Part shown: positions 18,157 through 26,681 of the stretch, in pieces | Layout of the letters: each line of letters opens with the position of its first letter | Position numbering within the stretch: position 1 is the first letter of the stretch | Assembly (NCBI RefSeq): GCF_003635165.1 | Contig: NZ_ML058628.1 | Coordinates: 98,893-162,892, forward strand | DNA: 64,000 nucleotides | Source of the DNA: Burkholderia sp. Nafp2/4-1b | Lineage (GTDB): Bacteria > Pseudomonadota > Gammaproteobacteria > Burkholderiales > Burkholderiaceae | Reading direction: 5' to 3' | Translations under genes and position numbers: made by a program | The notes under the pieces: generated by a model | The model's input: only the letters and a program-made list of their open reading frames with translations | What the model was told of the DNA's origin: nothing | The model's database searches: none

Positions 18157-19485
18157 CTACGATTGGTTCGATGACCAATTCCAGTGCGTCTTGCCCCACG
18201 CGCTGCCCTCGATGACCGGCATGATCTCGCCAACTTCGAAGTATCGCCGGCTTCCCGCTCTTGCAGGCGTTTGCCACCACCCCGCCACCGGGCAAGGGCT
18301 CCCTCCTGGCACGCTCGGATGGGCGGAACTATTGCTCAACGATTGCGGCACGATCGTCGGTGGATCGGGAATCGGCTGGGCACCCGGCAAGTCGAAGCGA
18401 GCGACCCACTCGCGCGCATTTTTTGTATCGGCGCTCGGCAAGTCCGGGATGTACGTGTGCAGCGCATCCGCCTTCGGATTGCGCAGTGCGCGCAGCACGC
18501 GGTTCACGAACACGTACGGCTCCGGCAGCCCCTCTTCCGGCGCACCGAGGCGCGGAAACTCCCCGGCGCGAATCAGCACACTTGCATTGATGCGCTCGAT
18601 ACGGATGTCGGGACGTTCCAACTGCCGCCGTAATTCGGCTTCTCCGCCCAGTCGCTCGACGAACAACTCGCCCAGGATCGTGTACCAGTTCACGCTTTTG
18701 ATGAAGCCCCAGCGAGCAACCTTGGCGCCAGGATGCAAATCCGGGTAGAGCGCGGTCATTGCCTCCGTCGATTCACCTTCGTAAGAGACCGGGTCGTACT
18801 CGCGAGTCTGGAGATGGGCGGTACTATCGATCTCCAGGCCGCTGAAGCGTTCTGCCAATGCCCATTCCTGCGGCATATAGCGGTGATAGCTGTACGGAAG
18901 GACCGGCGCGAGTCCGCCATAACCGGCACGCACGGTCAGCTTCTCGCAGACGTAACGCAAGTAGCCTTCATATTGAGCCAAGCCGTCGATCGTCGTCACG
19001 AGGTCCATCGGAACGTTGAACTTCAGGTACGACAATCCAGATTCCTGCCCCTTCGGCGCCATCCATCCACGCGGCGAGACATAGTCCTCAGGGTTGGCGA
19101 TCCCGGTAAGTGTTTTGATGCCGTACGCTGCAGCCGTATCCTGATCCGCTGCGCTCGACCGAACGACCTGGAGCTGCAGGTATGACGGCGTGTCGAGAAT
19201 GGCGCGGCGAAGTTTGCCGACTGCCGCCGCGTTGTGCTTCCCGAATTTCCCCTCCCCAAGCTGCCCACCCTTGAGATGCGCACCGAACAAAGCGTCGAAG
19301 CGGTCGAAGCACTCGAGAATCGCCTGCCGCACTTCCGGTTGCGAGCCGAGCTCGAAGAACACCGTGCCGATTACGCCGGGCAGCACGCCCACCCGGTTAT
19401 CGTCCAATCGAAGATGCAGATCCTCGAAATATCGTGTCAGCGCTTCCAATGGCTTCAACACCGGTTTCGCTTCCTGTTCCGCCAT
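18157..19485 (-). CDS. Type VI immunity-like protein (DUF3396/TsiV family) with an extra C-terminal domain
   Basis: The 442-residue protein matches the DUF3396 type VI immunity family over about residues 20-370 (for example GVLPGVIGTVFFELGSQPE, YGGLAPVLPYSYHRYMPQE and WGFIKSVNWYTILGE). Its last 60 residues carry a separate module, CPVAGWWQTPARAGSRRYF, then GEIMP and W.W, which I recall from other T6SS-associated immunity proteins. Such proteins neutralise an effector delivered by sister cells. No toxin, vgrG or other T6SS gene is present in the window, so it is an orphan here. The intergenic DNA around it is AT-richer than its neighbours, which would fit horizontal transfer. Confidence 0.7.
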   Translation of the reverse strand: MAEQEAKPVLKPLEALTRYFEDLHLRLDDNRVGVLPGVIGTVFFELGSQPEVRQAILECFDRFDALFGAHLKGGQLGEGKFGKHNAAAVGKLRRAILDTPSYLQLQVVRSSAADQDTAAAYGIKTLTGIANPEDYVSPRGWMAPKGQESGLSYLKFNVPMDLVTTIDGLAQYEGYLRYVCEKLTVRAGYGGLAPVLPYSYHRYMPQEWALAERFSGLEIDSTAHLQTREYDPVSYEGESTEAMTALYPDLHPGAKVARWGFIKSVNWYTILGELFVERLGGEAELRRQLERPDIRIERINASVLIRAGEFPRLGAPEEGLPEPYVFVNRVLRALRNPKADALHTYIPDLPSADTKNAREWVARFDLPGAQPIPDPPTIVPQSLSNSSAHPSVPGGSPCPVAGWWQTPARAGSRRYFEVGEIMPVIEGSAWGKTHWNWSSNQS

Positions 19486-19847
19486 CTGTTTCTAGCCTGT
19501 TGAAAATTCCCAGACAAACTCGCGCTAGCCGCGCAGTACGCGGCGACGCCATCCATTTCGGCTTACGCCCCTGCTTCCGCTGCTGTGATGCCAAGGACCT
19601 GCTGAATCCATAGGGTAACGGGCTGAGCGATGAGTTTCTTCAACCTGCGCCGCAGAGATGTCACGTCTTATTTAAATCCGACCCAGTGAAACTGGAGCAT
19701 TGGTATTCACAAGCATCGAAACTCCCAAGCCTCGATTCAACCAGCATCCCGTACCGGCAACCATCCCCCAAACTGTATCGGTACTGTACATAAACCCGTC
19801 GCTACACTGACTCCATCCCAGTCCCGAACCCGAATGGAGAATCTCCG
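19486..19847. other. Intergenic region, possible decayed mobile DNA, then the LysE-gene promoter
   Basis: No gene is supported. Composition is less GC-rich than the surroundings, and a short minus-strand frame (19594-19500) rich in Arg/Lys could be the end of a lost gene; no terminal repeats are recognisable. The right part holds the repeat listed at 19772-19788. Confidence 0.35.
19772..19788 (+). promoter_or_regulatory. Direct repeat resembling a MocR/PdxR-type box
   Basis: ACTGTA occurs at 19772-19777 and again at 19783-19788, exactly one helical turn apart, 60 bases before the LysE-family gene. Direct repeats in this phase are typical of MocR-type (GntR-aminotransferase) regulators, which often control LysE exporters. 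No such regulator is in the window. Confidence 0.4.
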
Positions 19848-20465
19848 ATGGACTTCCTCACCCTCAGCGCGTTGCCTGCCGGCATGCTGTTCGCGCTCGT
19901 CACGTCGATCACGCCCGGCCCGAACAACACGATGCTGCTCGCGTCCGGCGTGAATTTCGGCTTCCGCCGCACGATGCCGCACCTGTTCGGCATCAGCATC
20001 GGCGTCGCGATCCTGATGCTGTGCGTCGGCTTCGGCCTCGGCGAGGCGTTCCGCCGCGTGCCGCTGCTGTACACGATCCTCGAAATCGCAAGCGTCGCCT
20101 ACCTGCTGTATCTCGCCTGGCGGATCGGCACGTCTGGCGAAGTGAAGGCGCAAGGTGCCAAGCCGCGGCCGATGACGTTCATCGAAGCCGCCGCGTTCCA
20201 GTGGGTCAATCCGAAGGCGTGGATGATGGTGCTGACCGCGGCGACGACGGTCCAGCTGTCCGCCGACTACGGCATGAACGCTGCGTGGATGTCCGTCGTA
20301 TTCATCCTGATCGGCTTCCCGTGCATCTGCCTGTGGGCGGCGTTCGGCCAGGGCCTGCGCCGCTTCCTGTCGAACCGCCGCGCGCTGCGCATCTTCAACG
20401 TGACGATGGCCGTGCTGCTGATCCTGTCGCTGTATCCACTGGTCGCGCATCTGCTGCCGCAGTGA
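19848..20465 (+). CDS. LysE/RhtB-family amino acid exporter
   Basis: This 205-residue inner-membrane protein has the family signature near its start, SITPGPNNTMLLASGVNFG, five or six hydrophobic segments, and the conserved FQWVNPKAWMM segment in the middle. Members export amino acids or homoserine lactones; the substrate is not indicated. GGAGA lies eight bases before the ATG. Confidence 0.88.
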   Translation: MDFLTLSALPAGMLFALVTSITPGPNNTMLLASGVNFGFRRTMPHLFGISIGVAILMLCVGFGLGEAFRRVPLLYTILEIASVAYLLYLAWRIGTSGEVKAQGAKPRPMTFIEAAAFQWVNPKAWMMVLTAATTVQLSADYGMNAAWMSVVFILIGFPCICLWAAFGQGLRRFLSNRRALRIFNVTMAVLLILSLYPLVAHLLPQ

Positions 20466-20575
20466 GCGCTCACAAGCGCACCCGTTGAGCTTCAGGTCGT
20501 GCAGGCGTACCCTTTTCGTACGGGCGCGTGCAACCGCTTCGGCGCTTGCACCGCTGCTCTGCACGGAGACCGCTG

Positions 20576-20824
20576 ATGAAGCCAATGCTGAAAACCGGCG
20601 AGCACATCGAAGGCATGCACTGGATCGCCGAGTATCACCCGCTCACGCACGACATCCGCGTACTGCGGGAGAACGTCGAAGTGGGCACGTACTGCGCACC
20701 GCCCACGCTGTTCGGCGACGAGGAAGAGCTCGGCGCCGCGAACCACGACGATCACCGCAGCCAGGAGGCTGCGCTGCGCGCGTATCTGCGCAATTTCGTC
20801 AAGGAACACGACGCGGAGGAATAG
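20576..20824 (+). CDS. Small conserved acidic protein of unknown function
   Basis: This is an 82-residue protein, from an ATG preceded by GGAGA eight bases upstream. It has no membrane segment or signal peptide and ends in a charged helix (EAALRAYLRNFVKEHDAEE). I do not recognise the family. It lies 110 bases after the LysE gene, on the same strand, and is followed by two hairpins. Confidence 0.6.
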   Translation: MKPMLKTGEHIEGMHWIAEYHPLTHDIRVLRENVEVGTYCAPPTLFGDEEELGAANHDDHRSQEAALRAYLRNFVKEHDAEE

Positions 20825-20847
20825 CGGCGCGACGGCCGCAGTGGCAA

Positions 20848-20867
20848 CGGGCCGCCGAAGCGGCCCG
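20848..20867 (+). terminator. Hairpin after the small acidic-protein gene
   Basis: An 8-bp stem, CGGGCCGC with GCGGCCCG (20848-20855 and 20860-20867), has a 4-base loop and is followed by CTCTATCGTT. Confidence 0.5.
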
Positions 20868-20924
20868 CTCTATCGTTGCGTGTCGGCCGCCTCGCGATCC
20901 GCGGCGGCAACCGCAACTGACGCT

Positions 20925-20953
20925 GGGCCGGCGCATCGCCCCGGCCCTTTTTA
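20925..20953 (+). terminator. Rho-independent terminator, possibly bidirectional, before the pcaK stop
   Basis: GGGCCGG and CCGGCCC arms (20925-20931 and 20941-20947) are followed on the plus strand by TTTTT. It sits four bases beyond the stop codon of the minus-strand pcaK gene. Confidence 0.65.
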
Positions 20954-20957
20954 CCGC

Positions 20958-22316
20958 TCAGTGCCCGAGCGACTCGATCTTGCCAGCCGGCTGCACGACG
21001 CCGTGCGGCCGCGCCTTCTGCTTGATCAGCAACGCGCCGCACGCGACCAGGCCCGCAACGGCAATCGTCGCGAACACGCCCGCGAACGAGAAGTGCCGGC
21101 GCGTCAGTTCGGCGACGAGGAACGACCCGGCAATCCCGCCGAAACGGCCCACGCCCAGCATCCACGCGACGCCCGTGCCGCGCCCTTCGGTCGGATAAAA
21201 CGCGGCGGCAAGCGCCGGCATCGACGATTGCGCGGTGTTCATCAGCACGCCGGCGATGAACACGACGAGCACGAGCAACCCGACATTCCCGGCCGCCTGC
21301 CCGATCGCATACACGCTGATCGCGGTCAGCGCATAGCACACGGCGATCACGCGGTTCGCGTTGAAGCGGTCCATCAGCACGCCGCACAGCACCGCGCCGA
21401 CGCCGCCGAGCGGGAACAGCGCCGAGATCAGCGTCGCGCTCTTCGGCGTGAGACCGGCGTCCTTCAACAGGATGGGCATCCAGTTGATCGACGCGTAGAA
21501 GATCACGAGGCCCATGAAGTACGCGAGCCACAGCATCACGGAACCGACGATGTACGAGCGCGACAGCACGACGCCGAGCCCCTTGCTGCCGGTCTGCGGC
21601 GCGGCTTCGGTCATCGCGAACGAGCCTGCGTTCAGCGCATCGCGCGAAATCCGGGCGAGCGTCGCGCGGATCCGGTCGACGTTCTGGCCGTGCGCGACCA
21701 TGAAGCGTACCGATTCCGGCATCTTCAGCAGCAACAGCACGCCGAGCAGCAGCGGCGTCACGCCGCCGAGTATCAGCACGCTGCGCCAGCCGAAATGCGG
21801 AATCATCCACGCGGCGAGAAAACCGCCGAACGCGGCACCGAGCGGGAAGCCGCAGAACATCAGGTTGATGACGGTCGCGCGGCGCTTGTCCGGGCAGAAT
21901 TCGCCCATCATCGTGACCGCGTTCGGCATCGCGGCACCCAGGCCGACGCCGGTGACGAAACGCAGTATCGTCAGCTGCCCGATGGTGTTCGAGAAAGCGG
22001 ACGCGAAACACGCGACGCCGAACAGGAACACCGAGCCGAGCAGCAGCGAACGGCGCCCGAGGCGGTCGGACAACGGGCCCGACACGAGCGCGCCACATGC
22101 GAGGCCGAACAGCGCGGCGCTGAGCACGGGAGCGAGATCGGGCTTGGTGAGGTTCCATTCGCCGAGCAGCGACGGCGCGATGAAGCCGATCGCGGCCGTA
22201 TCGAAGCCGTCGAGCAGCACGATCACGAAACACATCAGAAACACGAGCCACTGAAAGCCGCCGAACGGCTGCTCGTTGATGAAGGTCTGGACATCGACCA
22301 CGGGTGTGCGATTCAT
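20958..22316 (-). CDS. pcaK: Aromatic acid:H+ symporter, MFS family (4-hydroxybenzoate/protocatechuate transporter)
   Basis: This 452-residue, 12-helix MFS protein has the aromatic acid symporter features: DGFDTAAIGFIAPSL in helix 1 (the Asp essential in PcaK) and GPLSDRLGRRSLLLGS as the loop 2-3 motif. It takes up 4-hydroxybenzoate and protocatechuate. It is the last gene of the minus-strand pca cluster, 176 bases after pcaC. Confidence 0.88.
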   Translation of the reverse strand: MNRTPVVDVQTFINEQPFGGFQWLVFLMCFVIVLLDGFDTAAIGFIAPSLLGEWNLTKPDLAPVLSAALFGLACGALVSGPLSDRLGRRSLLLGSVFLFGVACFASAFSNTIGQLTILRFVTGVGLGAAMPNAVTMMGEFCPDKRRATVINLMFCGFPLGAAFGGFLAAWMIPHFGWRSVLILGGVTPLLLGVLLLLKMPESVRFMVAHGQNVDRIRATLARISRDALNAGSFAMTEAAPQTGSKGLGVVLSRSYIVGSVMLWLAYFMGLVIFYASINWMPILLKDAGLTPKSATLISALFPLGGVGAVLCGVLMDRFNANRVIAVCYALTAISVYAIGQAAGNVGLLVLVVFIAGVLMNTAQSSMPALAAAFYPTEGRGTGVAWMLGVGRFGGIAGSFLVAELTRRHFSFAGVFATIAVAGLVACGALLIKQKARPHGVVQPAGKIESLGH

Positions 22317-22492
22317 CGCAAGTCTCCTATGTAAGCAACGCGGCCTCGTGGCCGCGCCTTTCCTTTGTTCGCGCGCCGATTCGCCGCCGGCGCGTCATGC
22401 GTCTCGACACCTGCCGGCAGCGGCAGGCGTCGCGATCGGGTCACGTCCGGCGTGCGCCGGCCGTGTTAATCAGCCCCACCGAGGCACCCCAC

Positions 22493-22879
22493 TTAGGCGG
22501 CCTCATCCTGTTCCTTGAAGATCTTGTCCGCGAGGTGGAACGCGGAATTCGCGGCCGGCACGCCGCAGTAGATCGCGGTCTGCAGCAGCACTTCCTTGAT
22601 CTCGTCGCGCGTCACGCCGTTGTTGCGCGCGGCGCGCAGGTGCAGCGCGAGTTCCTCGCCGCGGTTCAGCGCGACCATCATCGCGATGGTCAGCAGGCTG
22701 CGCGTATGGCGCGGCAGGCCGTCGCGCGTCCAGATTTCGCCCCACGCATAGCGCGTGATCAGGTTCTGGAATTCGTCGGTCACTTCGGTGCGGTTCTCGA
22801 TCGAGCGATCGACGTGCGCGTCGCCGAGCACCGCGCGACGCACCTTCATCCCTGCTTCATAACGTTGCTGGTCGTCCAT
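22493..22879 (-). CDS. pcaC: 4-carboxymuconolactone decarboxylase
   Basis: This 128-residue protein of the carboxymuconolactone decarboxylase family carries TRDGLPRHTRSLLTIAMMVAL and HLRAARNNGVTRDEIKEVLLQ, including the conserved His. It converts 4-carboxymuconolactone to 3-oxoadipate enol-lactone in the protocatechuate branch. It begins 10 bases after the pcaD stop. It is a stand-alone gene, not the pcaDC fusion (pcaL) found in some species. Confidence 0.92.
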   Translation of the reverse strand: MDDQQRYEAGMKVRRAVLGDAHVDRSIENRTEVTDEFQNLITRYAWGEIWTRDGLPRHTRSLLTIAMMVALNRGEELALHLRAARNNGVTRDEIKEVLLQTAIYCGVPAANSAFHLADKIFKEQDEAA

Positions 22880-22889
22880 CGTCGATGCC

Positions 22890-23675
22890 TCACGCGGTCA
22901 GGAAGTCGAGCAGCGCACGGTTGAAACCGTCGGTGCACTCGATGTTCGAAATATGCGCGGCGTCGAATTCGACGTGACGCGCGCCGGGAATCGCGGCAGC
23001 CAGCGCACGGCCCTGGTCGGGCGGCGTCGACATGTCCTTCGCGCCGGTCACGACGAGCACCGGCAGCGCGATGCCCTTCACTTCGTCGCGCAGGTCGGCC
23101 GCGTTCAGCGCGTCGCAGTTCGCCGCGTAGCCGTCCTTGTCGGTGTGCACGAAGGTGTCGCGGATCACATCGAACAGGCGCGGCTCGCGTTCGACGAACG
23201 TATCGGTGAACCAGCGCGGCAGCACGGCGTCGGCGAGCGCGGCCATCCCCTCGGTGCGCGCCTTCTGCGCCCGCGGCACCCATACCTCCGGCGAACCGAT
23301 CTTGGCCGACGTGTTCGACAGCACGGCGCGCACGATGCGCGACGGGAATCGCGCGGCGAGCGCGGCGCCGGTCAGCCCGCCCATCGAGATTCCGCAGAAG
23401 TGCGCGCGCTCGATGCCGACGTGGTCGAGCAGGCCGATCACGTCACCGGCGAGCTGGTCGACCGTGTACGAGCCGGCCGGCGCTTCGGAGTGGCCGTGGC
23501 CGCGCGTGTCGTAGCGCAGGATGTTGAAGTGCTGCGTGAGCGGGCGGATCTGCGGCGCCCACATCTGCAGGTCGGCGCCGAGGGAGTTCGAGAAAACGAG
23601 CCACGGCGCGTCGTCGCGCGCGGCACGGTCGATCCGGTAATGCAGTTTCACGCCGTTGACAGTGGCGAAAGGCAT
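22890..23675 (-). CDS. pcaD: 3-oxoadipate enol-lactonase
   Basis: This 261-residue alpha/beta hydrolase starts MPFATVNGVKLHYRID with AGGAGA upstream; a longer frame to 23894 is an overlap into pcaB. Catalytic motifs are GISMGG (Ser), a late Asp near KDMSTPP, and His in DAAHISNIE. It hydrolyses 3-oxoadipate enol-lactone to 3-oxoadipate. The pcaB stop is 16 bases upstream, so the genes form one operon. Confidence 0.92.
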   Translation of the reverse strand: MPFATVNGVKLHYRIDRAARDDAPWLVFSNSLGADLQMWAPQIRPLTQHFNILRYDTRGHGHSEAPAGSYTVDQLAGDVIGLLDHVGIERAHFCGISMGGLTGAALAARFPSRIVRAVLSNTSAKIGSPEVWVPRAQKARTEGMAALADAVLPRWFTDTFVEREPRLFDVIRDTFVHTDKDGYAANCDALNAADLRDEVKGIALPVLVVTGAKDMSTPPDQGRALAAAIPGARHVEFDAAHISNIECTDGFNRALLDFLTA

Positions 23676-23691
23676 CTCAAGGTTCTCCTGG

Positions 23692-25050
23692 TTATTGCGC
23701 GCCCGCGTGCAGCGCGAGCACGGCGTCGACATAGGCCTGCGCCTCGCCGACGTAATGTGCGGGATCGAGCAGCCGCGCGAGCGCGTCGCGCGACAGGTGG
23801 GCGGACACGGTCGCATCGGCGGCGAGCACGTCGAACAGCGTTGCGCCGGTGCGCACGGCTTCCTTCGACGCATGCTCGACGACATGATGTGCATCGAGCC
23901 GGCCGATCCGGTCGCCGAGCGCGAGCATCACGGCTTCGCCGAGGATCAGCCCGTGCGTCAGGTCGAGGTTCGCGGCGAGGCGTTCGGTGTTCACGTCGAG
24001 GCCCGCGACGATCTGCGCGATCTGCGCGAGCGCACCGCCGGTCAGGCGTGCGAGATCGGGCAGCGCGTCCCATTCGGCCTGCCAGCCGCCGAGCGCGCGC
24101 TCGTGCTCCTGCACCATCCCCGCGAACACGGTCGCGACGAGGTTCGGCGCGCGCACCGCGGCGGTCAGCACGGCCGCGCAGCCGACCGGGTTGCGCTTGT
24201 GCGGCATCGTCGACGAGCCACCCTTGCCGGCGGCGGCCGGTTCGCCGAGCTCGCCGACTTCGGTCTGCATCTGCAGCGACACGTCACGCGCGATCTTGCC
24301 GAGCGTGCCGATCAGCATTCCGAAGCACGACGCGGCTTCCGCGATGCGATCGCGCTGCGTATGCCACGGCACGGCCGGCAACGCGAGCTGCAGGTCGGCC
24401 GCGAGCGCGGCGCTCACGCCGGCCGCATGCTCGCGCAGGCTCGCCAGCGTGCCGGCGGCGCCGCCGAACTGCAGCACCAGCGCACGCGCACGCAGCTCGG
24501 CGAAGCGCGCGCGATGACGCAGCAGCGCATCGAGCCATTGCGCAAACTTGAGGCCGAGCGTGATCGGCAGCGCCTGCTGCAGCCACGTGCGGCCGATCAT
24601 CGGCGTCGCGCGATGCGTGCGCGCGAGCGTCGCGAGGGACGCGCACGCTTCGTCGAGCAGCGGCTCGAGCACGTCGAGCGTGTCGCGCAGCTGCAGCACG
24701 GTTGCTGTATCGATGATGTCCTGGCTCGTCGCGCCCCAGTGCACGAACTTCGCGGCCTCCGGGTCGTCGGCCTTTACTTGCGCGGTGAGCTGCTTGACGA
24801 GCGGAATCGCGAGATTGCCGCCGAGCGCCGCGCCGTGCGCGAGCGCGTCGGCGTCGAGCCGATCGGCGCGGCATGCGCGTTCGATCGGTTCGACCGCGGT
24901 GGCGGGAATCACCTGCTGCGCGGCGAGCGCACGCGCGAGCGCGGCCTCGACGTCGAGCATCCGCTGGATCGTCGCGCGGGGCGACCAGATCCGGTTGAGC
25001 GGCTCGGTGCCGCAGATGAGGGTGGTCAGGCGGGCGCTGTCTTCGAGCAT
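23692..25050 (-). CDS. pcaB: 3-carboxy-cis,cis-muconate cycloisomerase
   Basis: This 452-residue member of the fumarase/aspartase superfamily has the signature loop GGSSTMPHKRNP near residue 275 and the helix motif WGATSQDIIDT. It cyclises 3-carboxymuconate to 4-carboxymuconolactone. It lies between pcaJ (95 bases upstream) and pcaD (16 bases downstream). Confidence 0.93.
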   Translation of the reverse strand: MLEDSARLTTLICGTEPLNRIWSPRATIQRMLDVEAALARALAAQQVIPATAVEPIERACRADRLDADALAHGAALGGNLAIPLVKQLTAQVKADDPEAAKFVHWGATSQDIIDTATVLQLRDTLDVLEPLLDEACASLATLARTHRATPMIGRTWLQQALPITLGLKFAQWLDALLRHRARFAELRARALVLQFGGAAGTLASLREHAAGVSAALAADLQLALPAVPWHTQRDRIAEAASCFGMLIGTLGKIARDVSLQMQTEVGELGEPAAAGKGGSSTMPHKRNPVGCAAVLTAAVRAPNLVATVFAGMVQEHERALGGWQAEWDALPDLARLTGGALAQIAQIVAGLDVNTERLAANLDLTHGLILGEAVMLALGDRIGRLDAHHVVEHASKEAVRTGATLFDVLAADATVSAHLSRDALARLLDPAHYVGEAQAYVDAVLALHAGAQ

Positions 25051-25145
25051 GGCATCAGAATGGGAAACGGCGTGCGCCTATTGTCTACCCAAGCGTGCCG
25101 GCGTGCAGTCGATCTGTCGATCGCACCCGCCGGCATGCTTACCGT

Positions 25146-25802
25146 TCAGGCCGCGGCCTTGCGCGTCGCGTCGATCAGCGGCACGCCGGTCAGCTTCTGC
25201 AGCTCGTCGAACGACAGGTCGGTGAAGATCTCGCTCACCGCGAGGCCGTCGGACGTCACGTCGAGCACCGCGAGATCGGTATAGATGCGGCTCACGCACT
25301 GCACGCCGGTGACCGGATACGAGCACGCCGCGACGATCTTGCTCTCGCCCTGCTTCGTCAGGTGCTCCATCATCACGAATACCTGCTTCGCGCCGATCGC
25401 CAGATCCATCGCGCCGCCGACGGCCGGAATCGCATCGGGCGCACCCGTATGCCAGTTCGCGAGGTCGCCGTTCGCCGACACCTGGAACGCGCCGAGCACG
25501 CAGTAGTCGAGGTGGCCGCCGCGCATCATCGCGAACGAATCCGAGTGATGGAAATACGCGCCGCCGGTGAGCAGCGTCACGTGCTGCTTGCCGGCATTGA
25601 TCAGTTCGTCGTCTTCCTGGCCGGGCGCGGGCGCCGGGCCCATGCCGAGCAAGCCGTTCTCGCTGTGCAGGAAGATCTCCTTGCTCGGGTCGAGGTGGTT
25701 CGCCACCAGCGTCGGCACGCCGATGCCGAGGTTCACGTACGCGCCTTCGGGGATGTCCTGGGCGACGCGCTTGGCCATTTCATCGCGGGTCAGTCGTTTC
25801 AT
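25146..25802 (-). CDS. pcaJ: 3-oxoadipate CoA-transferase, beta subunit
   Basis: The product has 218 residues from MKRLTRDEMAKRVAQ (GAGGA nine bases upstream). The class I CoA-transferase beta-subunit motif is SENGLLGMGP, with the catalytic Glu that carries the CoA thioester. With PcaI it moves CoA from succinyl-CoA to 3-oxoadipate. It starts 19 bases after the pcaI stop. The same fold serves acetoacetate transferases, but the pca neighbours settle the assignment. Confidence 0.9.
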   Translation of the reverse strand: MKRLTRDEMAKRVAQDIPEGAYVNLGIGVPTLVANHLDPSKEIFLHSENGLLGMGPAPAPGQEDDELINAGKQHVTLLTGGAYFHHSDSFAMMRGGHLDYCVLGAFQVSANGDLANWHTGAPDAIPAVGGAMDLAIGAKQVFVMMEHLTKQGESKIVAACSYPVTGVQCVSRIYTDLAVLDVTSDGLAVSEIFTDLSFDELQKLTGVPLIDATRKAAA

Positions 25803-25821
25803 TTCGGTTTCCTCAGGACAG

Positions 25822-26538
25822 TCAGGCGGCTTGCGACGCGGCACGTTCGGCGGCCAGCTCGACCGCATGCGCGGCCTGCGGCACTTCGACGACGCGCTGC
25901 ACGAAAATGCCCGGCGTCACGATGTGTTCCGGGTTCAGCGCGCCGAGCGGCACGACTTCCGACACCTGCACGATCGCGACCTTCGCGGCGCTGGCCATGA
26001 TCGGCCCGAAGTTGCGCGCGGTCTTGCGATAGACCAGGTTGCCCCAGCGGTCGCCCTTGTATGCCTTCACCAGCGCGAAATCGGCATGGATCGGCGTCTC
26101 GAACACATACGACTTGCCGTCGATCACGCGCGTTTCCTTGCCTTCCGCGAGCTTCGTGCCGAAGCCGGTCGGCGTGAAGAAGCCGCCGATGCCGGCGCCC
26201 GCTGCGCGAATCCGCTCCGCGAGGTTGCCCTGCGGCACGAGTTCCAGCTCGATTTCGCCCGCGCGATACAGCGCGTCGAACACCTGCGAGTCGCTCTGGC
26301 GCGGGAACGAACAGATGATCTTGCTCACCCGCTTCGCCTTGAGCAGCGCCGCGAGGCCGGTCTCGCCGTTACCCGCGTTGTTGTTGACGATCGTCAGGCC
26401 GCGCGCGCCCTGCTCGATCAGCGCGTCGATCAGTTCGGACGGCATGCCTGCCGTGCCGAAGCCGCCGATCATGATGGTCGCGCCGTCGTGGACGTCCGCG
26501 ACCGCCGATTGAAGCGATTCGAAAATCTTGTTGACCAT
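25822..26538 (-). CDS. pcaI: 3-oxoadipate CoA-transferase, alpha subunit
   Basis: This 238-residue CoA-transferase alpha subunit has the N-terminal motif DGATIMIGGFGTAGMPSELI and a conserved NNNAGNG. It is the first gene of the pcaIJBDC(K) cluster. Two PcaR-like operators lie 100-135 bases upstream. Confidence 0.9.
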   Translation of the reverse strand: MVNKIFESLQSAVADVHDGATIMIGGFGTAGMPSELIDALIEQGARGLTIVNNNAGNGETGLAALLKAKRVSKIICSFPRQSDSQVFDALYRAGEIELELVPQGNLAERIRAAGAGIGGFFTPTGFGTKLAEGKETRVIDGKSYVFETPIHADFALVKAYKGDRWGNLVYRKTARNFGPIMASAAKVAIVQVSEVVPLGALNPEHIVTPGIFVQRVVEVPQAAHAVELAAERAASQAA

Positions 26539-26638
26539 GTCTCTTCCTGATACGAACCCGCGGCACGATGCGCGGCCTGTCGAGGGGACACGCGCGTGTC
26601 GCGTGCCGCGCCGGAGGCCTTCGTCGACCTTCGGCTTT

Positions 26639-26672
26639 GTTCGCTATTCGAACCTAGATTCGATTAGCGAAC
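26639..26672. promoter_or_regulatory. Two PcaR (IclR-family)-like operators in the pcaI promoter
   Basis: GTTCGCTATTCGAAC (26639-26653) is an inverted repeat, GTTCG-N5-CGAAC. ATTCGATTAGCGAAC (26658-26672), read on the minus strand, is GTTCGCTAATCGAAT and closely resembles the PcaR consensus I remember, GTTCGATAATCGCAC. Centres are 19 bases apart. They sit between the pobA stop and the pcaI start. Confidence 0.6.
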
Positions 26673-26681
26673 GATGGCCGA

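Noticed and set aside
19397..19594. Small basic minus-strand protein upstream of the immunity gene
   Set aside because: It has an Arg/Lys-rich N-terminus but no recognisable transposase motif, and its end overlaps the immunity gene start in another frame.
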